A DNA stretch of 64,000 bases from Vitellaria paradoxa (GCA_019916065.1 CM034238.1:1917699-1981698); one strand, 5' to 3'; positions 47,382 through 60,026 are shown, counted from the stretch's first letter. The notes: generated from the sequence alone by a model not told the origin. Translations and numbers: made by a program.

Positions 47382-47660
47382 TTAGAGAGAGAAAGTGAGA
47401 TTGGGAGAGCATTTGTACAGAGAGGATTTCAAAATAGGCGGGAAAATTGAATAGATCACCCGACTGGGAGACCACAGAAAAATGAAAGGGTGTGTTTGGA
47501 GAGTAGGGGAATCGGAGCGGTGGTGGTGTTGACGCGTTTTGAACCGTTCGATTGTGATGAGTTGCAGTACGGTTAAAATGAAATAATTCACCAAAACACC
47601 CATTATAACGCTCCTAATTACATAAATACCAATACAGGTTTATGTCACTTGCACATTTTG

Positions 47661-47825
47661 ACCCCGTTTGGTTTGCAATGATTTGATGAAAATTTTCAAA
47701 AATTTTTATAAATTTCTGTTAACTTTATATCACATCAATTTTTCTCTCTCACTGTACGTATTACGAACTCTCTCCAAATCATAATTTATCTTAATTTATC
47801 TCATTTTTTTACTCCAAACAACCCC
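47661..47825 (+). mobile_element. MITE family A, copy 3
   Basis: ACCCCGTTTGGTTTGC start, CTGTTAACTTTATATCACATC core, CGTATTACGAACTCTCTCC, and ACTCCAAACAACCCC end. Same orientation as the 22,421 copy. Confidence 0.7.
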
Positions 47826-48002
47826 TTTATAGTTTCGACTTTGTACATCTACAACTCTTTAAATTTATAATATACATTAGGTGTGATTGAGTGTCAAATT
47901 TGGTCAAAAACTCATTTTTCATGAATCTTTGATTTTTTTAATTTTTTCTACACCCAAAATCTTCTACTTTTTTCAATTATTTTTAATTTTCTCTAATTTT
48001 TA

Positions 48003-48262
48003 CTAAGGCTGCATTTGAAAAGTTAGCTACTCTAATTTTTACTAAGGCTGCATTTAGAAAGTTAGCTAACTTCTCAATTTGTGGTTACTCAAATTTTTAA
48101 CTTTTTTGAAATGATCTAATTTACCTTATTAAATTTTAAACTTCTTTTCAATTATGAAGGGTAAAAATGTTAAATTCGTAAAAATTTAAAAGTTCACTAC
48201 TAAAAAATTATTTTTTTTCTAATAAAAAAGATACTAACTTTTTAATAGTTAACTAGTAGACA
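48003..48262. repeat. E-type dispersed repeat, copy near 48.1 kb
   Basis: Shares with 48,440-48,640, 38,163-38,390, 34,262-34,400 and the arms of the 61-62.8 kb hairpin an order of motifs: GTTAGCTA, a TTACCTTATTAAATTTTAAA-like block, a GAAGGGTAAAAATGTTAAATT-like block, and a run of TTAATTTTTTA before TAGTTAACTA. It is a MITE-like family; the ends are poorly defined. A short direct repeat (ACTAAGGCTGCATTT) opens it. Confidence 0.5.
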
Positions 48263-48439
48263 ATTGCAAAAATATATATGTAAATATATATGGGATGCGT
48301 TTGAAGTGCTATATCTAGCCAAACAACTCTTTTTTTCCAAATTCTTCAATTTTTTCCAAACTTCTATACACACACACAAAAAAAAAAATTTTATTTAACT
48401 TTTTTTAATTTTTTTAGTTTTTATCAATTTTTTCTGATT

Positions 48440-48640
48440 TTTGCTAAGGATACTTTTAGGAAATTAACTATCTTATCAATTTATGGCTATTTAATATTTT
48501 TTTAAATGATCAAATTTATCTTATTAAATTTACACATTTTTAAATCATGAAAGACAAAAAAGTCAAATTAATCAAAGTTTTTTTTTTCAAATACAAAAAA
48601 AATTAATTTTTTAATAGTTAACTAACAGATAATAAAAAAA
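48440..48640. repeat. E-type dispersed repeat, second copy
   Basis: Motif order as in the copy at 48,003: AAATTAACTATCTTATCAA, AAATTTATCTTATTAAATTT, GAAAGACAAAAAAGTCAAATT, ATTAATTTTTTAATAGTTAA. Confidence 0.45.
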
Positions 48641-48737
48641 ATTAACATTTTTTTCTCCAAATTAAGCCTAACTTTCGCAAACTTATATTATTCTTTACTC
48701 ATTTTTACATTTTTTAAAAATATATCAAATATATAAG

Positions 48738-48885
48738 CTCCGTTTGATTTGTCAACAAATTCAAAAAAATTCTATAAATCTCTGTTAACTTTATATATCG
48801 TATCAACTTTTTTCTTTCACTGCACGTATTGCGAACTCTGAATTTATATCAATTTATCTCACTTTATCTTACTCCAAACTTACTC
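48738..48885 (+). mobile_element. MITE family A, copy 4
   Basis: CTCCGTTTGATTTGTC start, CTCTGTTAACTTTATATATC, CACTGCACGTATTGCGAACT, ACTCCAAACTTACTC end. It lies about 215 bp upstream of the WD40 gene start codon. Confidence 0.65.
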
Positions 48886-49101
48886 ATAATAAAAATATCT
48901 ATCTAATTTTTATTTTTCTTTTAAAAATTTTGGCACTTCGATACTTCCTAGAAAAACAGGTTGGTTCCCAACACTCTAGCTTTTACCATTATTTTAAGCA
49001 ATAATTAATCAGCACGAAGCCTTTAAGATTTCTTATCCTCAGTTTTCTGATCAAACTCTGACTTGGATCGGAGGTTTCTACCTCTTCGGACCCCCACATA
49101 T

Positions 49102-52100
49102 ATGGATCTACTATGCAACGCCTACTCTACTGCTTCAGATGATGACGACGAGCCCGACCGTGGAAGACCCGCACAACCGCTTCCATCGAAGCGACCCAGA
49201 ACCGAACATACTCCTTCCCACGCTGAACGCTTGCCCGTGTTTCGCCGCTCTAACTCCTTCCCGCATCCAATAACGGAAGCTCCGACTCCGGGCAGATACG
49301 TTTCGAAGAGAGAGCGAGCAGTCTTAGCTTCGGCTCCTAGGGTCCCTGACCTGATCCCGCCTGCTCCGGTCACGCCTACACCTGGTTCGTCAATTTTTTA
49401 TCGCTTTTTTGATGCTTCAATTTGTTTAATCGTTGTACTCTTTCGAATTTGTGGAAGTCATTGTTTGGCAGCCGATAAAATGTGTAAAACCGAAGAAAAA
49501 TATATAGAAATTTATGCTTCTTTTGTTTGTGGTTCTGATTAGCATAGGTTTTATATATATATATATATTTGCAGGTTCTTGGTTATTTATATGCATTTGC
49601 TTTGGATTTTATGAATTTTGGATTTCAGCGTATTCTAATATTCTAACGATCATGAACTTACTAAGAGAAAAACATGAATGCACACCTAAAATTACACGGT
49701 TTGACATGATTTTGAAATAAATTAATTATTGATCATGTTCATTAAATTTTGAGACATTTGATTATAAACACGAATAGACACAATTATAAAACAAAAAAAT
49801 TAACCTATCAACACGAATTGCCATCCGTATGTAATGCTCTGTTGCCTTCTTTTCCACCAAAGAATGATCATTTGGCAGGAAAGACGGCAACTGAGTATTG
49901 AATGGCATGTGCATATCGTATACATGTTAAATTTAATAAATACCGCCTATTTGCACTTCAATTCAAATGTTAAGGGGTTCTGTATTACTATTCACCTTTT
50001 CACGACATGGATCAAGTGCTTTTTTGGTCAAAACTACGATGGCGTAAAATATAAATACCCCCTATGATGAAATATAATGTGACCGTTAGCATGTTCTTTG
50101 TAATTCTCCTTACCTGAGACATACACAATGTATTCTTTAAATTTGATACTCGCAAAAGGATTTTGCTTGTTCCGCCTGATTTATTTAGTTAAATCTGTCG
50201 ATACATTTTTTTCTTTTGGGGGTGGGGGTGGTAAGTATTTATTCAGTATAAAATTTTTATAATGCTTGAGGTACCTTCACCTTTTCAGTTGTAGGAAGCA
50301 TTTTGGATTCAGACCTACCACCTGATATCTTGGATTCTGTATAAACTTTTTATTACACTAACTTGAGGTACCTTCATCTTTTTAGTTGTAGGAAGCATAT
50401 TGGATTCAGACCTACCACATGATATTTTGTTATCATTGAGGAATCAACAAAGGGGGCATGTGGGGTTAGGCCCAATGTCTGAAAGGCTATCTGTAACTCT
50501 TAATGGCCACTCGAAGGCTGTCAATGTTGTCCAGTGGTCGACGAGTCACGGTGAGCACTCTTTATCTTGTTGAAGAACCGACACTGATATTTAATCTTTC
50601 CTTTCATTTTCCCTTCTTCCCCCCCCCCCCAAAAAAAAAATCAACAATCTTCAAAACTTTTGTTCTTACCCCCTTTGTCATTTCTATTAGTTACTTTCTA
50701 CTTGCAGATCTAGGTAGGTCATGCACAATTCAATCACCTAACCTAGTGATGATTTCTTACGTATCCTAGACCAATCTCTTAATTTAGGACTTGTCTGAAT
50801 AGTTTTCCACTACAGTTCTGTTACATTAATAGTTGAAATAGCTTGTAAGTCAAGTTAAGAAATGGATTTGTCCCACATTGGAAGACCAAAGAACTTCCAT
50901 TCTCTTTATTAAATGCAACCTACATTCCTTTGGTACTTGTAGTAAATATAGTTTAGTTGTAATCAAGTGTATTGCACCACATGCATTTGAGTGCGTACAA
51001 GTGTCTGATGTGGCACTTGTGCGTGAGAATTAATTTTATTGGATACTTGATTTAATTTAATTTTTATTTTTTTCCATTTAAATTAATTCTGTTATGATGA
51101 ACTGATTCGACAACATTCAAATTGGTAGTTATTTAACAGCTTTTCAATTGGACTCTTTAACTTCAAGGGTTCAAAATTCAAATTAAAGTGTCCTATTTAA
51201 ATAGTTGTATCTGTTCTAGTTGAACAGAAGTGCCCTACTTAAACAGAAGCGTCTATTCTATTGATCAGTCATGTTTGGTGGCTCTCCAAATTTTAGAAGT
51301 GGTTTGGAAAAAGAAAAGACAAAATCATCCAATTAAATCAAACCACAAACAATTCTACTGCAAATGAAATTCTGTCAAGCATAGAGTCTGAGAAATTTAG
51401 TAATAGAAGGAGTTTTCCAATTTGTTGTATCCTGAAGGAGTCTTGCTTGTAAGCTCGCAACAGCATAGGGGGGGCGAATAACTCCTTAAAGAAATGTTTA
51501 TCGATTCGCCTTAAAGTCCAATTGAATCTTGTTTACTACAAAGAATTCATCAACAAGTTCCACGCATATCATCTATTAAAACTTATTTTCGATAGAGATC
51601 TACCGTGTCCAATTAATTGTTACAATTGTTGAGATATGGTGTTTTTTTATTGTTTATTTCGCGATATGTTTTCCCTTCTGATCTTCCATCGAGGTTAGTG
51701 TTCAGCCCATCTTCTTGCTTCTGCTGGAATGGATCATACCATTTGCATATGGAATGTATGGAGCACAGTTCAGAAGAAAGTGCGTGTATTTCAATATCAC
51801 AATGCTGCAGTTAAAGATGTGAGGTGGTCACAACAGGGACTGTTTTTGCTTTCTTGTGGATATGACTGCTCATCGAGGTTAATCAACATCGAAAGTGGTT
51901 TAGAGACTCAGGTTTTCAAGGAGGACCAAGTTGTTGAAGTCATAAAGTTTCATCCGAACAACTCAAACCTCTTTCTTTCTGGAGGGTCAAAGGGCTTCCT
52001 CAGATTATGGGATGTTAGAGCTGGGAAAGTGGTACACGAGTATAATCGAGGTCTAGGTCCAATCCTTGACCTTGACTTCACCCTTGATGGCAAGCAATTC

Positions 52101-53102
52101 ATCTCTTCAAGTGATGTATCCAAAGGCAACATTAGTGAAAATTCAATAATTGTTTGGGATATCTCACGACAAGTTCCCCTCTCTAATCAGGTAGAAAACT
52201 CTTCATATGCTTTTTTCAGTTGATAGTTGATACTTTAGTTATGATATCTCCTTGACATATCAATTACATGTATTGTTGCATGGAAAGAAAATATGCATTT
52301 CTTGAAACTAGGCATTCATGTTTCCTGATTTGACTCTTTGTATTATTGATGGTTGTTATTAACCATTTTGAGATGAGTCATGACATCAGATAATTCCTAG
52401 AGGGGCATCAGTTCCTGAAGCAGTCAGATTTCATGAGCATTAACATTTTCAAGTTATAGAGCTGGATTTTTCGTACTTATTTTCATATGATTTAATTCTG
52501 TTTTTCTTTTTTCTTTTTATTTAAAAAAATTTAAAGCAAGGTTAATAATCTCAGCCACAAGCCTTCTGCTTATCCTTGACAGCATAATAGGACACATCTT
52601 CTTTAATTTTTAAAACTATAATTAGTGTTTGAACTGCCTTCTCTACAGGTAGGGGTCGTTTTCTCTTTTCAGAGCCTATGTTAATTTTGGATAAACTCTA
52701 CTTGCTATTGTGTGTCCATTTCATAACAATGGACTGCAAATTGCATTGCTTGCTAGTTGCTGCTGTGAAATGCTTAGTTAGAATGCTAAAGAATATGGGT
52801 TCAAGTGCCATTTTTGCATCCTAATATTTGCCGGTCTGCTTTTTCCGGTCTATGGGCAATCTTGTGCTATACTTTTTTAAATCATCTCCCTGTCTGTTTG
52901 GGTGGGTGGACACAAATAAAATGGACATCCTTTCGGATCTTTAGGACTAAATCTCAGAATTATCTAGCCATCGAAGACAATGCTTATCTTGTTGTCATGC
53001 CTTGACTATACGCCCAAGGAAATGTACTCAAATGTGAAAAATTTTCTTTGTTGTTACATTTTACGTTTGTGTTTATTCTTCTTCTTCTTCTTCTTCTTCT
53101 CT

Positions 53103-53134
<32 letters not shown>

Positions 53135-53600
53135 TGGTGGGAACCCCGTTTGTGTTTATTCTAATCATTCATGTTTTGGGAGATTTTCGTTGCCCTTGAA
53201 TTCACTGCATATTTCCGTCTATTTTTAGGTTTATGTGGAAGCATATACGTGTCCCTGTATTAGATGCCACCCGTTCCATTCTTATTTCGTTGCTCAGTCA
53301 AATGGGAATTATATCGCATTATTCTCTTCCAGACCCCCTTTCAAGCTCGACAAGTACAAGAGGTATGAAAGCCACGGCGTTGCTGGGTTCCCAATCAAGT
53401 GTAATTTCAGCTTGGATGGAGAGGTACTCGCATCCGGCTCCTCCGATGGATGTATTTACTTTTACAACTCTAGATCCACTGAGCTTGTAGAGAAAATCAA
53501 GGCGTACGAGCAGGCGTGCATAGACGTTGCTTTCCATCCCACCATGTCTAACGTCGTTGCTGCGTGCAGCTGGAGTGGAGATGTCTCGGTTTTTGAATGA
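49102..53600 (+). CDS. WD40-repeat protein, WDR25/PRP17-like
   Basis: Four exons: 49102-49384, 50392-50550, 51706-52190, 53229-53600; 1,299 bases, 432 aa, all phases consistent. The N-terminus is MDLLCNAYSTASDDDDEPDR with basic and proline-rich text (PSKRPRTE). WD repeats start at LNGHSKAVNVVQWS: MDHTICIWNVW, AVKDVRWSQQGLFLLSCGYD, FHPNNSNLFLSGGSKGFLRL, LDLDFTLDGKQFISSSD, NSIIVWDI, CNFSLDGEVLASGSSDGCI, CIDVAFHPTMSNVVAACSWS and ending VFE. Six to seven blades are expected, forming one propeller. It most resembles plant WDR25-like proteins related to splicing factor PRP17/CDC40; a splicing role is inferred. I chose ATG 49102, since the frame upstream has no ATG. The start of exon 2 is duplicated upstream. 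Confidence 0.9.
50262..50431 (+). repeat. Tandem duplication of the intron 1 acceptor and start of exon 2
   Basis: CTTGAGGTACCTTCAYCTTT, the acceptor TTGTAG, and GGAAGCATWTTGGATTCAGA then CCTACCAC occur twice, about 97 bp apart. Only the second copy leads into the open exon. The first runs into TAA within 60 bases, or into a possible donor (CT|GTATAA). Confidence 0.88.
50551..51705 (+). other. Intron 2 of the WD40 gene, 1.16 kb
   Basis: Begins CACG|GTGAGC and ends TTCAG|CCCAT. It includes a C-run/A-run at about 50,618-50,640 and AT-rich filler; no exon seen. Confidence 0.75.
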
Positions 53601-54472
53601 GATTGGACTCCCCTTTTTTTTTTTAACACCTATATGATCCTGAAATGCTATGAAAATGAAAGCAAAATCCTAAAGGAAGCAAATCCTTGTACCGTTGCTT
53701 CTTGTCACTCCTCCTGGAGAAGAAACCAGAGTTCCTTCCCCTGTGGTCTATTGTTAATTTAATTTGTTTTAGTAGTTTGGGCTCGCCTAGAATTTCTCAA
53801 TTTATTTAGTTTAATTTGAAATTTACCTTCAATTTTAAGAATATTTACATTTTGTCCCTCTGTAATTGGAATAAACGAAGAAAAATGCTGAATAACCTAG
53901 AAGTGAGAAGATAAAAAGGCAAATTAGTCAGGGACGATCCAATTCAAAAATAACTCTTTATTATCGCACGAAATTATCATAAATAATGCATATCTAAGTT
54001 AAAATATTAAATGCAACAATATTGTTTCTGTTAATTGCTCCCAACCATGAGATGATCATTCACGAAGGAAGCTCATACAAGCCAATTTCAATGGGCAACC
54101 CCAATATTTTTGAAATAAATATAAGTAAGAATTTCATTTAAATTTAAATGATTAACTTAAAAGATTAATTGAAATTTAATTATTTATTTAATGATTTGAT
54201 TTCTAAAGAATCGAATTATGTTATGAGCTTGTCTTTTGGGTTGTGTATTTATGTTTAAAACTGAACTAAAAGTACATGAACAAAGCATTAAGGCTTAAAA
54301 TACGAAAACAAAATAAAATTGGGAGTTAAACTATAGAGATGCTACTTACCAAGAAAAAAAAAGAAAAGAACTATAGAGATGCTAATGTAATTTTTAACCT
54401 ATTAAGTATTCTATACGTACAAGACAAGAATTTCAAAACCAGGGCACCTCTTGAGAGCTAGAAAGCAAGTCC
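53601..54472. other. Intergenic between convergent WD40 and RING genes
   Basis: Holds the 3' regions of both genes. The sequence is AT-rich. No gene, and no strong polyadenylation signal could be assigned with confidence. Confidence 0.6.
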
Positions 54473-56299
54473 CTACTTGCCGGATTTTGACCAGAAAAAA
54501 ACTTTCTTTCGAGTAGAGACATCATCTGACGATGATCTGGTTGCCTTTGACCCAAATGAGAAGTGCCGCCTCAAAAAAGGCTTCGCAAAAGAGTTCCGCA
54601 CGCTGGAACTTGAGATCATCTTCAGACCTTTTCCCTCAACTCCGCCTCTGCTTTTCTCGTCATCAAAAGCAATAGAATCACCATCAAGATCGCTATTCAC
54701 AACCCGACTCCTTGATCTTTTGTTTCTGGCCTTCAAAACCATTTCTGCGTTCAGTGCTTTTTCTGACAACTTTAGGGCCTGCTTCTCCCCAAAAGTACAA
54801 ACCGGGCAAGCAGGGTCGTACTTGTTGATTTCAGGCGTTATAGTCTCCAAGCATTCAGCATGGTAAAAATGTCCACAAGTTAGAACAGCAACCACATCAA
54901 GCTCGTTAGCAGCAATAATTTTCTGGCTACCCCATGAAGATCTCTCAGTTAACAGCTTCGAGCAAACTCCACAAGTCTGCAAATCACTACAGGGAGAAGC
55001 TGAAAACTGGCTTCTTGATCTGGTCAACTTCTCGCGGTTGAATCCCATAGATTCACTATCAAAAGACCAGCTTTCTCTGTGAGGAGTTGCCATGAACTCG
55101 GAGAAGGAAGGTACGGACCAATTATCCCAAGACCCACTATTAAAGCCCCTAATTGATTCACTGCTCCAATCTGGGAGCAGAAAAGATGTTTCTTCAGAAA
55201 TTGAGAAGTTACGTGACTTATGTCCTGGAATCCGCCTATCAGATACCTGTTGTAATAGCTGGTGTCTTGGAGAACGACGGGGCCGACGTGATGGGGTTGA
55301 GCTCACGGGGAGTAGGTGGCTTTGGGATGACAAAGGGGATGTAGACAATGATGAAATTGAATGCAACGAAGGTGACAGTTTGATGGGGGATGGATCTGAA
55401 GCTGCGGGTGATTCTGTTGATGCCCTCACCTAAAATGTAGACCGAGAAAAGAACATATGAGGACAAATAAAAGACAATTAGCATCACAAAATTATTGAGG
55501 GTACCAAAGTGTAAAAATCCAGCTGTTATGGACACACCTCCATGGGAAAATTTCTGGAGTTTGATTGATCTGCAACACACAGGCATACATATCAAATACA
55601 ACAGAATTAGAAGCAGCAAACGCATTGAACTTGAAGGCCAACCCAAGAAATTAAATTTGCAAAAAAGCAAAAGATCCCTAACATTATGCAATTAAGGCCC
55701 TATGTACAAGGCCACAGTTCTTACAGGTAATCTACACTAAAAACACTGACTTTTACAATTCTGTGCGCATGTACACCTGCATATTTTGAGTCTTTTGACA
55801 CATCAATTTCTGCAATTTTCATTTTTTGACAAATGAATTTCAACATTTTGAGAGACTGCAAGTTGGGGGGGGGGGGGAGGCAACCTAATGCATGACACTC
55901 CTGCCACTACAGGGATTGTGAGAGATTAAAAAGGGGAAAAAAAAGGTTCCCATATAGAGATTTACCTGATGAAGGAAGCCTTGAAGTTCCATCATTTCTT
56001 TCAGAGACTGGGGACTTTTGCCATGCAAATGACCGAAAGGTGTCCAATGGAGGACTTCCTTCCTCAGATGCATATGCAGTTTCTACTGTTGTTCCAGACT
56101 TAATCTCCAATCCATCATTCCTGCCGACTCCATCAGAAAGCAAATTCATAGAAGTTTCTTCTCCTGCTACTCGCACACGGTTATCCCACTGAAAGCTCCA
56201 TGATGGTGAACATCTAACATTCCTTTGTAAAACAACTTCACTGCTTGATCCATTTGTTATAGTTCTATCTCTAGCAGCCACACAACAAGCGGATCCCAT
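54473..56299 (-). CDS. RING-H2 protein with N-terminal MGSxCC motif (putative E3 ubiquitin ligase)
   Basis: Three coding exons on the minus strand: 56299-55966, 55569-55538 (32 nt) and 55429-54473; 1,323 bases, 440 aa. The start MGSACCVAARDR fits N-myristoylation at Gly2 with palmitoylation at the cysteines, implying membrane attachment. The middle is Ser/Pro-rich and probably disordered. The RING-H2 uses C275, C278, C307, H309, H312, C315, C330 and C333 (TCGVC, LTCGHFYHAEC, CPVC). A basic Ser-rich tail ends VFFWSKSGK. It resembles plant RING/U-box proteins of the At2g21500/At4g39140 type (from memory), with no defined substrate. The long spacing between the second and third zinc ligands is unusual for RING-H2 but keeps all eight. 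A 5'-UTR intron is likely, from a donor at about 57,587 to an acceptor just before 56,305. Confidence 0.88.
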
Positions 56300-56305
56300 G
56301 CTCAC

Positions 56306-57587
56306 TTACATACACCGCAGAGAACAACTAACTCATCAACTACAAGTCTACAACTTGCCCTGACAATTCCAGTAAATTAATTTGAGAGAAGTTTCAAAAC
56401 CTAGTTATTCCGCTGTGAATCAAAATAAATGAAGTCAACCATCGACATAATGATTAATTATAAAAAAGAAATGAAGAGATAAATTACAGAAGTATTTAGT
56501 GATAATGAAATGAGGCCTCATCATGGTCATTTTATAGACAGAGAACCATATTAGACAGAACAAACTGTAACATCATATGCAATCTAAAGCTTAGAAATTA
56601 AATCAGAAGATATATATATTACTCTAGATTGAAAAAAGAATCCTCAGTATTAACTAAAACTCCAACTCCAGTGTCAGTTTCCAACCAGAAAAAAGAAAAA
56701 AGGAAATGCTTAAAAGGTTTCAAGATTTCATTTTCTCGTTCCATCCGAAGAACAAACAGAGAAAAATTACAGTATGTCATCCACAAATTTGCTACATAAG
56801 TTTCTTCATCACAAAGCAATAGTTTGAATTGCTGGATCATTCCCATGGAAGAATTGGTGATGAAGCATGAAAAAGGCCAAAAAACACAACCAAATCATGT
56901 ACTGGAAAAGTGAAGTTTACTGTTCCTTAAAAAAAAAAAAATCTGCTTCCGCTAACAAATTAGTGTGTTCCCAAGATTCAATGCATTTCGCGGTTCCCAA
57001 CTTTGACTAAACTCGTATATTTAACAAAATAATGAAATGGTCAACACGAAAATTCTCCAAGTGAAGAACAAAAATGACAGTCAAAAATCAACAATATTGT
57101 TCAACAAAAGCCTACTCAACCCAGAAGATAAAACAGCTCTATCTCCAGCAATCACTTCCCTTATGAGAAATAATAAAGTGTATCCTATTCGTATTCACCG
57201 ACACCAAAAACAGAACACAAACCTTGAACAAAAAACAAAAACAGCCGAAATCTAATGAGAAAAAAAAAACACACAAGCACGAGTTGATTTCATCTGCTAC
57301 TTTACAGGGGGCATAGAGTGAGTCTTAAGCCCCCCAAAACCCTAAAAATAAGAAGAATCAAACACTGCAGTTGCAGAGGCCAGCGAGATCCAAAATTAGA
57401 TGCTAAAAAACAGTATCACAGTCAAAAAAAAGACGAAAACGCCTAGTATCAATCCAAAACCTCACGATTTCCATATTTGTCTCTAATTAATCAAACGCTT
57501 CGTTAGATTTATATCCTCATCGGACACATGGACTCCCCGTAGAGAAACAATTGAGAATCGGACAATGATAGTGATCGACCCATACCT
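56306..57587 (-). other. Probable 5'-UTR intron of the RING-H2 gene
   Basis: Donor AAAGAG|GTATGGG (minus strand, near 57,587) and acceptor GTAAG|TGAGC just before the ATG frame the interval. No coding segment of any family was seen between them; the short ORFs are chance. Confidence 0.5.
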
Positions 57588-57606
57588 CTTTATCGCGAAA
57601 GCTTCC

Positions 57607-57608
<2 letters not shown>

Positions 57609-57649
<41 letters not shown>
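57609..57649. repeat. (GA)n microsatellite in the RING-H2 5' UTR
   Basis: Perfect GA repeat of about 41 bases, CT on the gene strand, in the predicted first exon. Confidence 0.95.
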
Positions 57650-57651
<2 letters not shown>

Positions 57652-57713
57652 TCTCTGTAAAACTTGAGGAAAGAAGAGAAAGCGAGAGAGGAAAGAAGTC
57701 GTTAGGGAGACTT

Positions 57714-57724
57714 CTATATATATA
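57714..57724 (-). promoter_or_regulatory. TATA box of the RING-H2 gene
   Basis: TATATATATA (read the same on both strands) lies about 30-40 bases upstream of a purine/CT-rich leader, consistent with transcription to the left. Confidence 0.55.
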
Positions 57725-57869
57725 ACTCTGTTACTGGGCGTATCTTGGATTAATTAATTAATTAATTAGCGTATTTTGGATTTAAGAATTTTAAACTTTT
57801 TCTCGTTCGGTTGTAATCAATTTTTGGTCAATGGATTGTAGATTTAACTGACTTTTTTTTATCCTTGTT

Positions 57870-58040
57870 GGCTCCGTTTGGAGCTCTAAAAAAAAAATCA
57901 TACGAATCTCTACAAATACGAATTACGAGGTAATAAAATTTAAATTCTTAACTCACAATACGAATTACAAGATATTTACTTTTATAATTTTATATTATTT
58001 TATACAATTTTATACAACTTCTAACCTCCCAATTACATTA
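57870..58040 (+). mobile_element. MITE family B, copy 2
   Basis: GGCTCCGTTTGGAGCTC start, CTACAAATACGAATTACGAG and ATACGAATTACAAGATATTT blocks as in copy 1 at 23,942. The right end is unclear. Confidence 0.55.
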
Positions 58041-58660
58041 GTTGAAAAAAGAGGGGTATAATAATAATTTGGCACAAAATTATAATAAAAAGTTACTAAT
58101 ATTTAATAAATAGGCAAAAAGTTATTAAAAATTATCCATATTTTGTAAATGCATAAAAAGTTTTAATTAATAATTTTTAATAAAAAAACAAACTTTTACC
58201 AAAAATTTAATCACGCTTCGGTCGATAACATACAAACGTTAGAATTGATCAATAAATATAATTACTAAAAACATCTAAAATTTTGTAATATATTTGTACA
58301 CTCTTTGTACTTCGTGAAATTTTTATAAATTTATATATATTTACATATTTTAACAAATTTTTATAAATTTTAATAAATTTTATACAAACCTTAATAACAT
58401 TCCATAAATTCCAATAATTCTTTTACAAATTTTAAAATTTTTTTTAGTCATTTTTAATAAATTTTGACGGAAAACTATTCCGATAAAACTAAAAAAAAAT
58501 CATTTGAACAGTTTATCTCTTTAAAAAAGTAGCTCAAAAGTTAAAAAGTATTATTATTAATTTCTAAAAAATATAATTTAGTGATTACGTATCAAATATC
58601 AAAAATAAAATTCATAAATTACTTTTTTCATTTTTTTTTTCTTTTCGTCTCTCTATGTGA

Positions 58661-58795
58661 GTGAGTTTGGTTTACAAACAAATTCCAAAAAATTCTATAA
58701 ATCTCTGTTAACTTTATATTACATTAACTTTTTTCTTTCACTGTACGCATTATAAATTCTCAATTTATCTCATTTTATCTCATTCTAAACTCACC
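58661..58795 (+). mobile_element. MITE family A, copy 5
   Basis: GTGAGTTTGGTTTAC start, CTCTGTTAACTTTATATTAC, CACTGTACGCATTATAAATT, TTCTAAACTCACC end. It is somewhat shorter than the others, with inverted ends GTGAGTTTGG/CTAAACTCAC. Confidence 0.65.
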
Positions 58796-59142
58796 ATGTA
58801 TATTTTAAGGGGACTTCTAGCAAAAGTGAAAGTCTATTTTTTATTTAATTTTTTATGTAAGAAAATATGTCAGACTCAGGAGGGGCCCCTGAGAGAATAA
58901 CCGCAGTTGTTTGCCTGTATAGTACGCCATGTGAATGATACGCATACCAAGCTATTCATTTCCTCATCAGCGAATTAATTAATTTGGAGAAAGATTCTTA
59001 ATTTTTCTTTTATTCCAAAATATCGTATCCCCTTTGCTATTCAAAGATAAGAGTCTATTTGTAACTCTATAATTGTATATAAATTTTTATAAAATTTTAA
59101 TCTTTTACATCTCACACAATTATGATGTTATCACATGTATCA

Positions 59143-59180
<38 letters not shown>

Positions 59181-59991
59181 CCTATAAATGTACACTAAAT
59201 ATGGAGTTTTGTGAATTAAAAATTACAATTTTTTTTTTGTAAGTTTTGTCATGATAAACATTCTATATTTAATAAACATTCATAAAAATAAAGGAAAATT
59301 AGAAAAATTTAATAAATTAAAAAAAAAAGTTAGTGATTTTTTGTGTAATCAGTATTTCTATGTGTTTGATAAATATTTGTGAAAAATTTTTTAAAAAATA
59401 TTAGAAGTTGAATTTCTTTTTATAATGAAAAATATAATAAAAGGATAAAAATTTACGTTTGATATTTTTAAAATTTCTCTATACATTTTAACTAACACTC
59501 CATACTACTTAAATTAAACACTAAAAATTTTTTTAAGTAAAGTTTTGAAATAGCTATTATTAATTATTTATTTACATAATAGAAAATTAAAAATATATTA
59601 TTTGTTTTTTTAAATAAAAAAGTCTACTTAAGTATCTTTGAAAAAATAAAATTTTAATTGAAAAAAATTAAAAAAAAATCGAAAAAAAGTTATTGATGGA
59701 GCAAGCTTACCAAGTAGCTTTAAACTACTTATAATAGTTTCCCTTATCTCACCTCATAAAAGAAAGGAGAAAAAAAATAGAAAAGCTTTCATTATCTCTT
59801 AATCAGGTACTGAATTGTTTTAGGAGTTGTTTGGCATATAAAGAAACAATTTTTATTAATTTTTTTCAATTTTTTTCGCCCAATGCAAAATTTATTTTTA
59901 TCAATTTTTGCATTTATTTTCCCTAACTTTTAAAGATTTTTACCAAATATTAACTGACCATTAAAGTAATATGTGTCAGTTGCAAATGTAA

Positions 59992-60026
<35 letters not shown>

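Noticed and set aside
57037..57255. 72-codon plus-strand ORF
   Set aside because: Lies in the predicted 5'-UTR intron of the RING gene on the opposite strand, with no domain.
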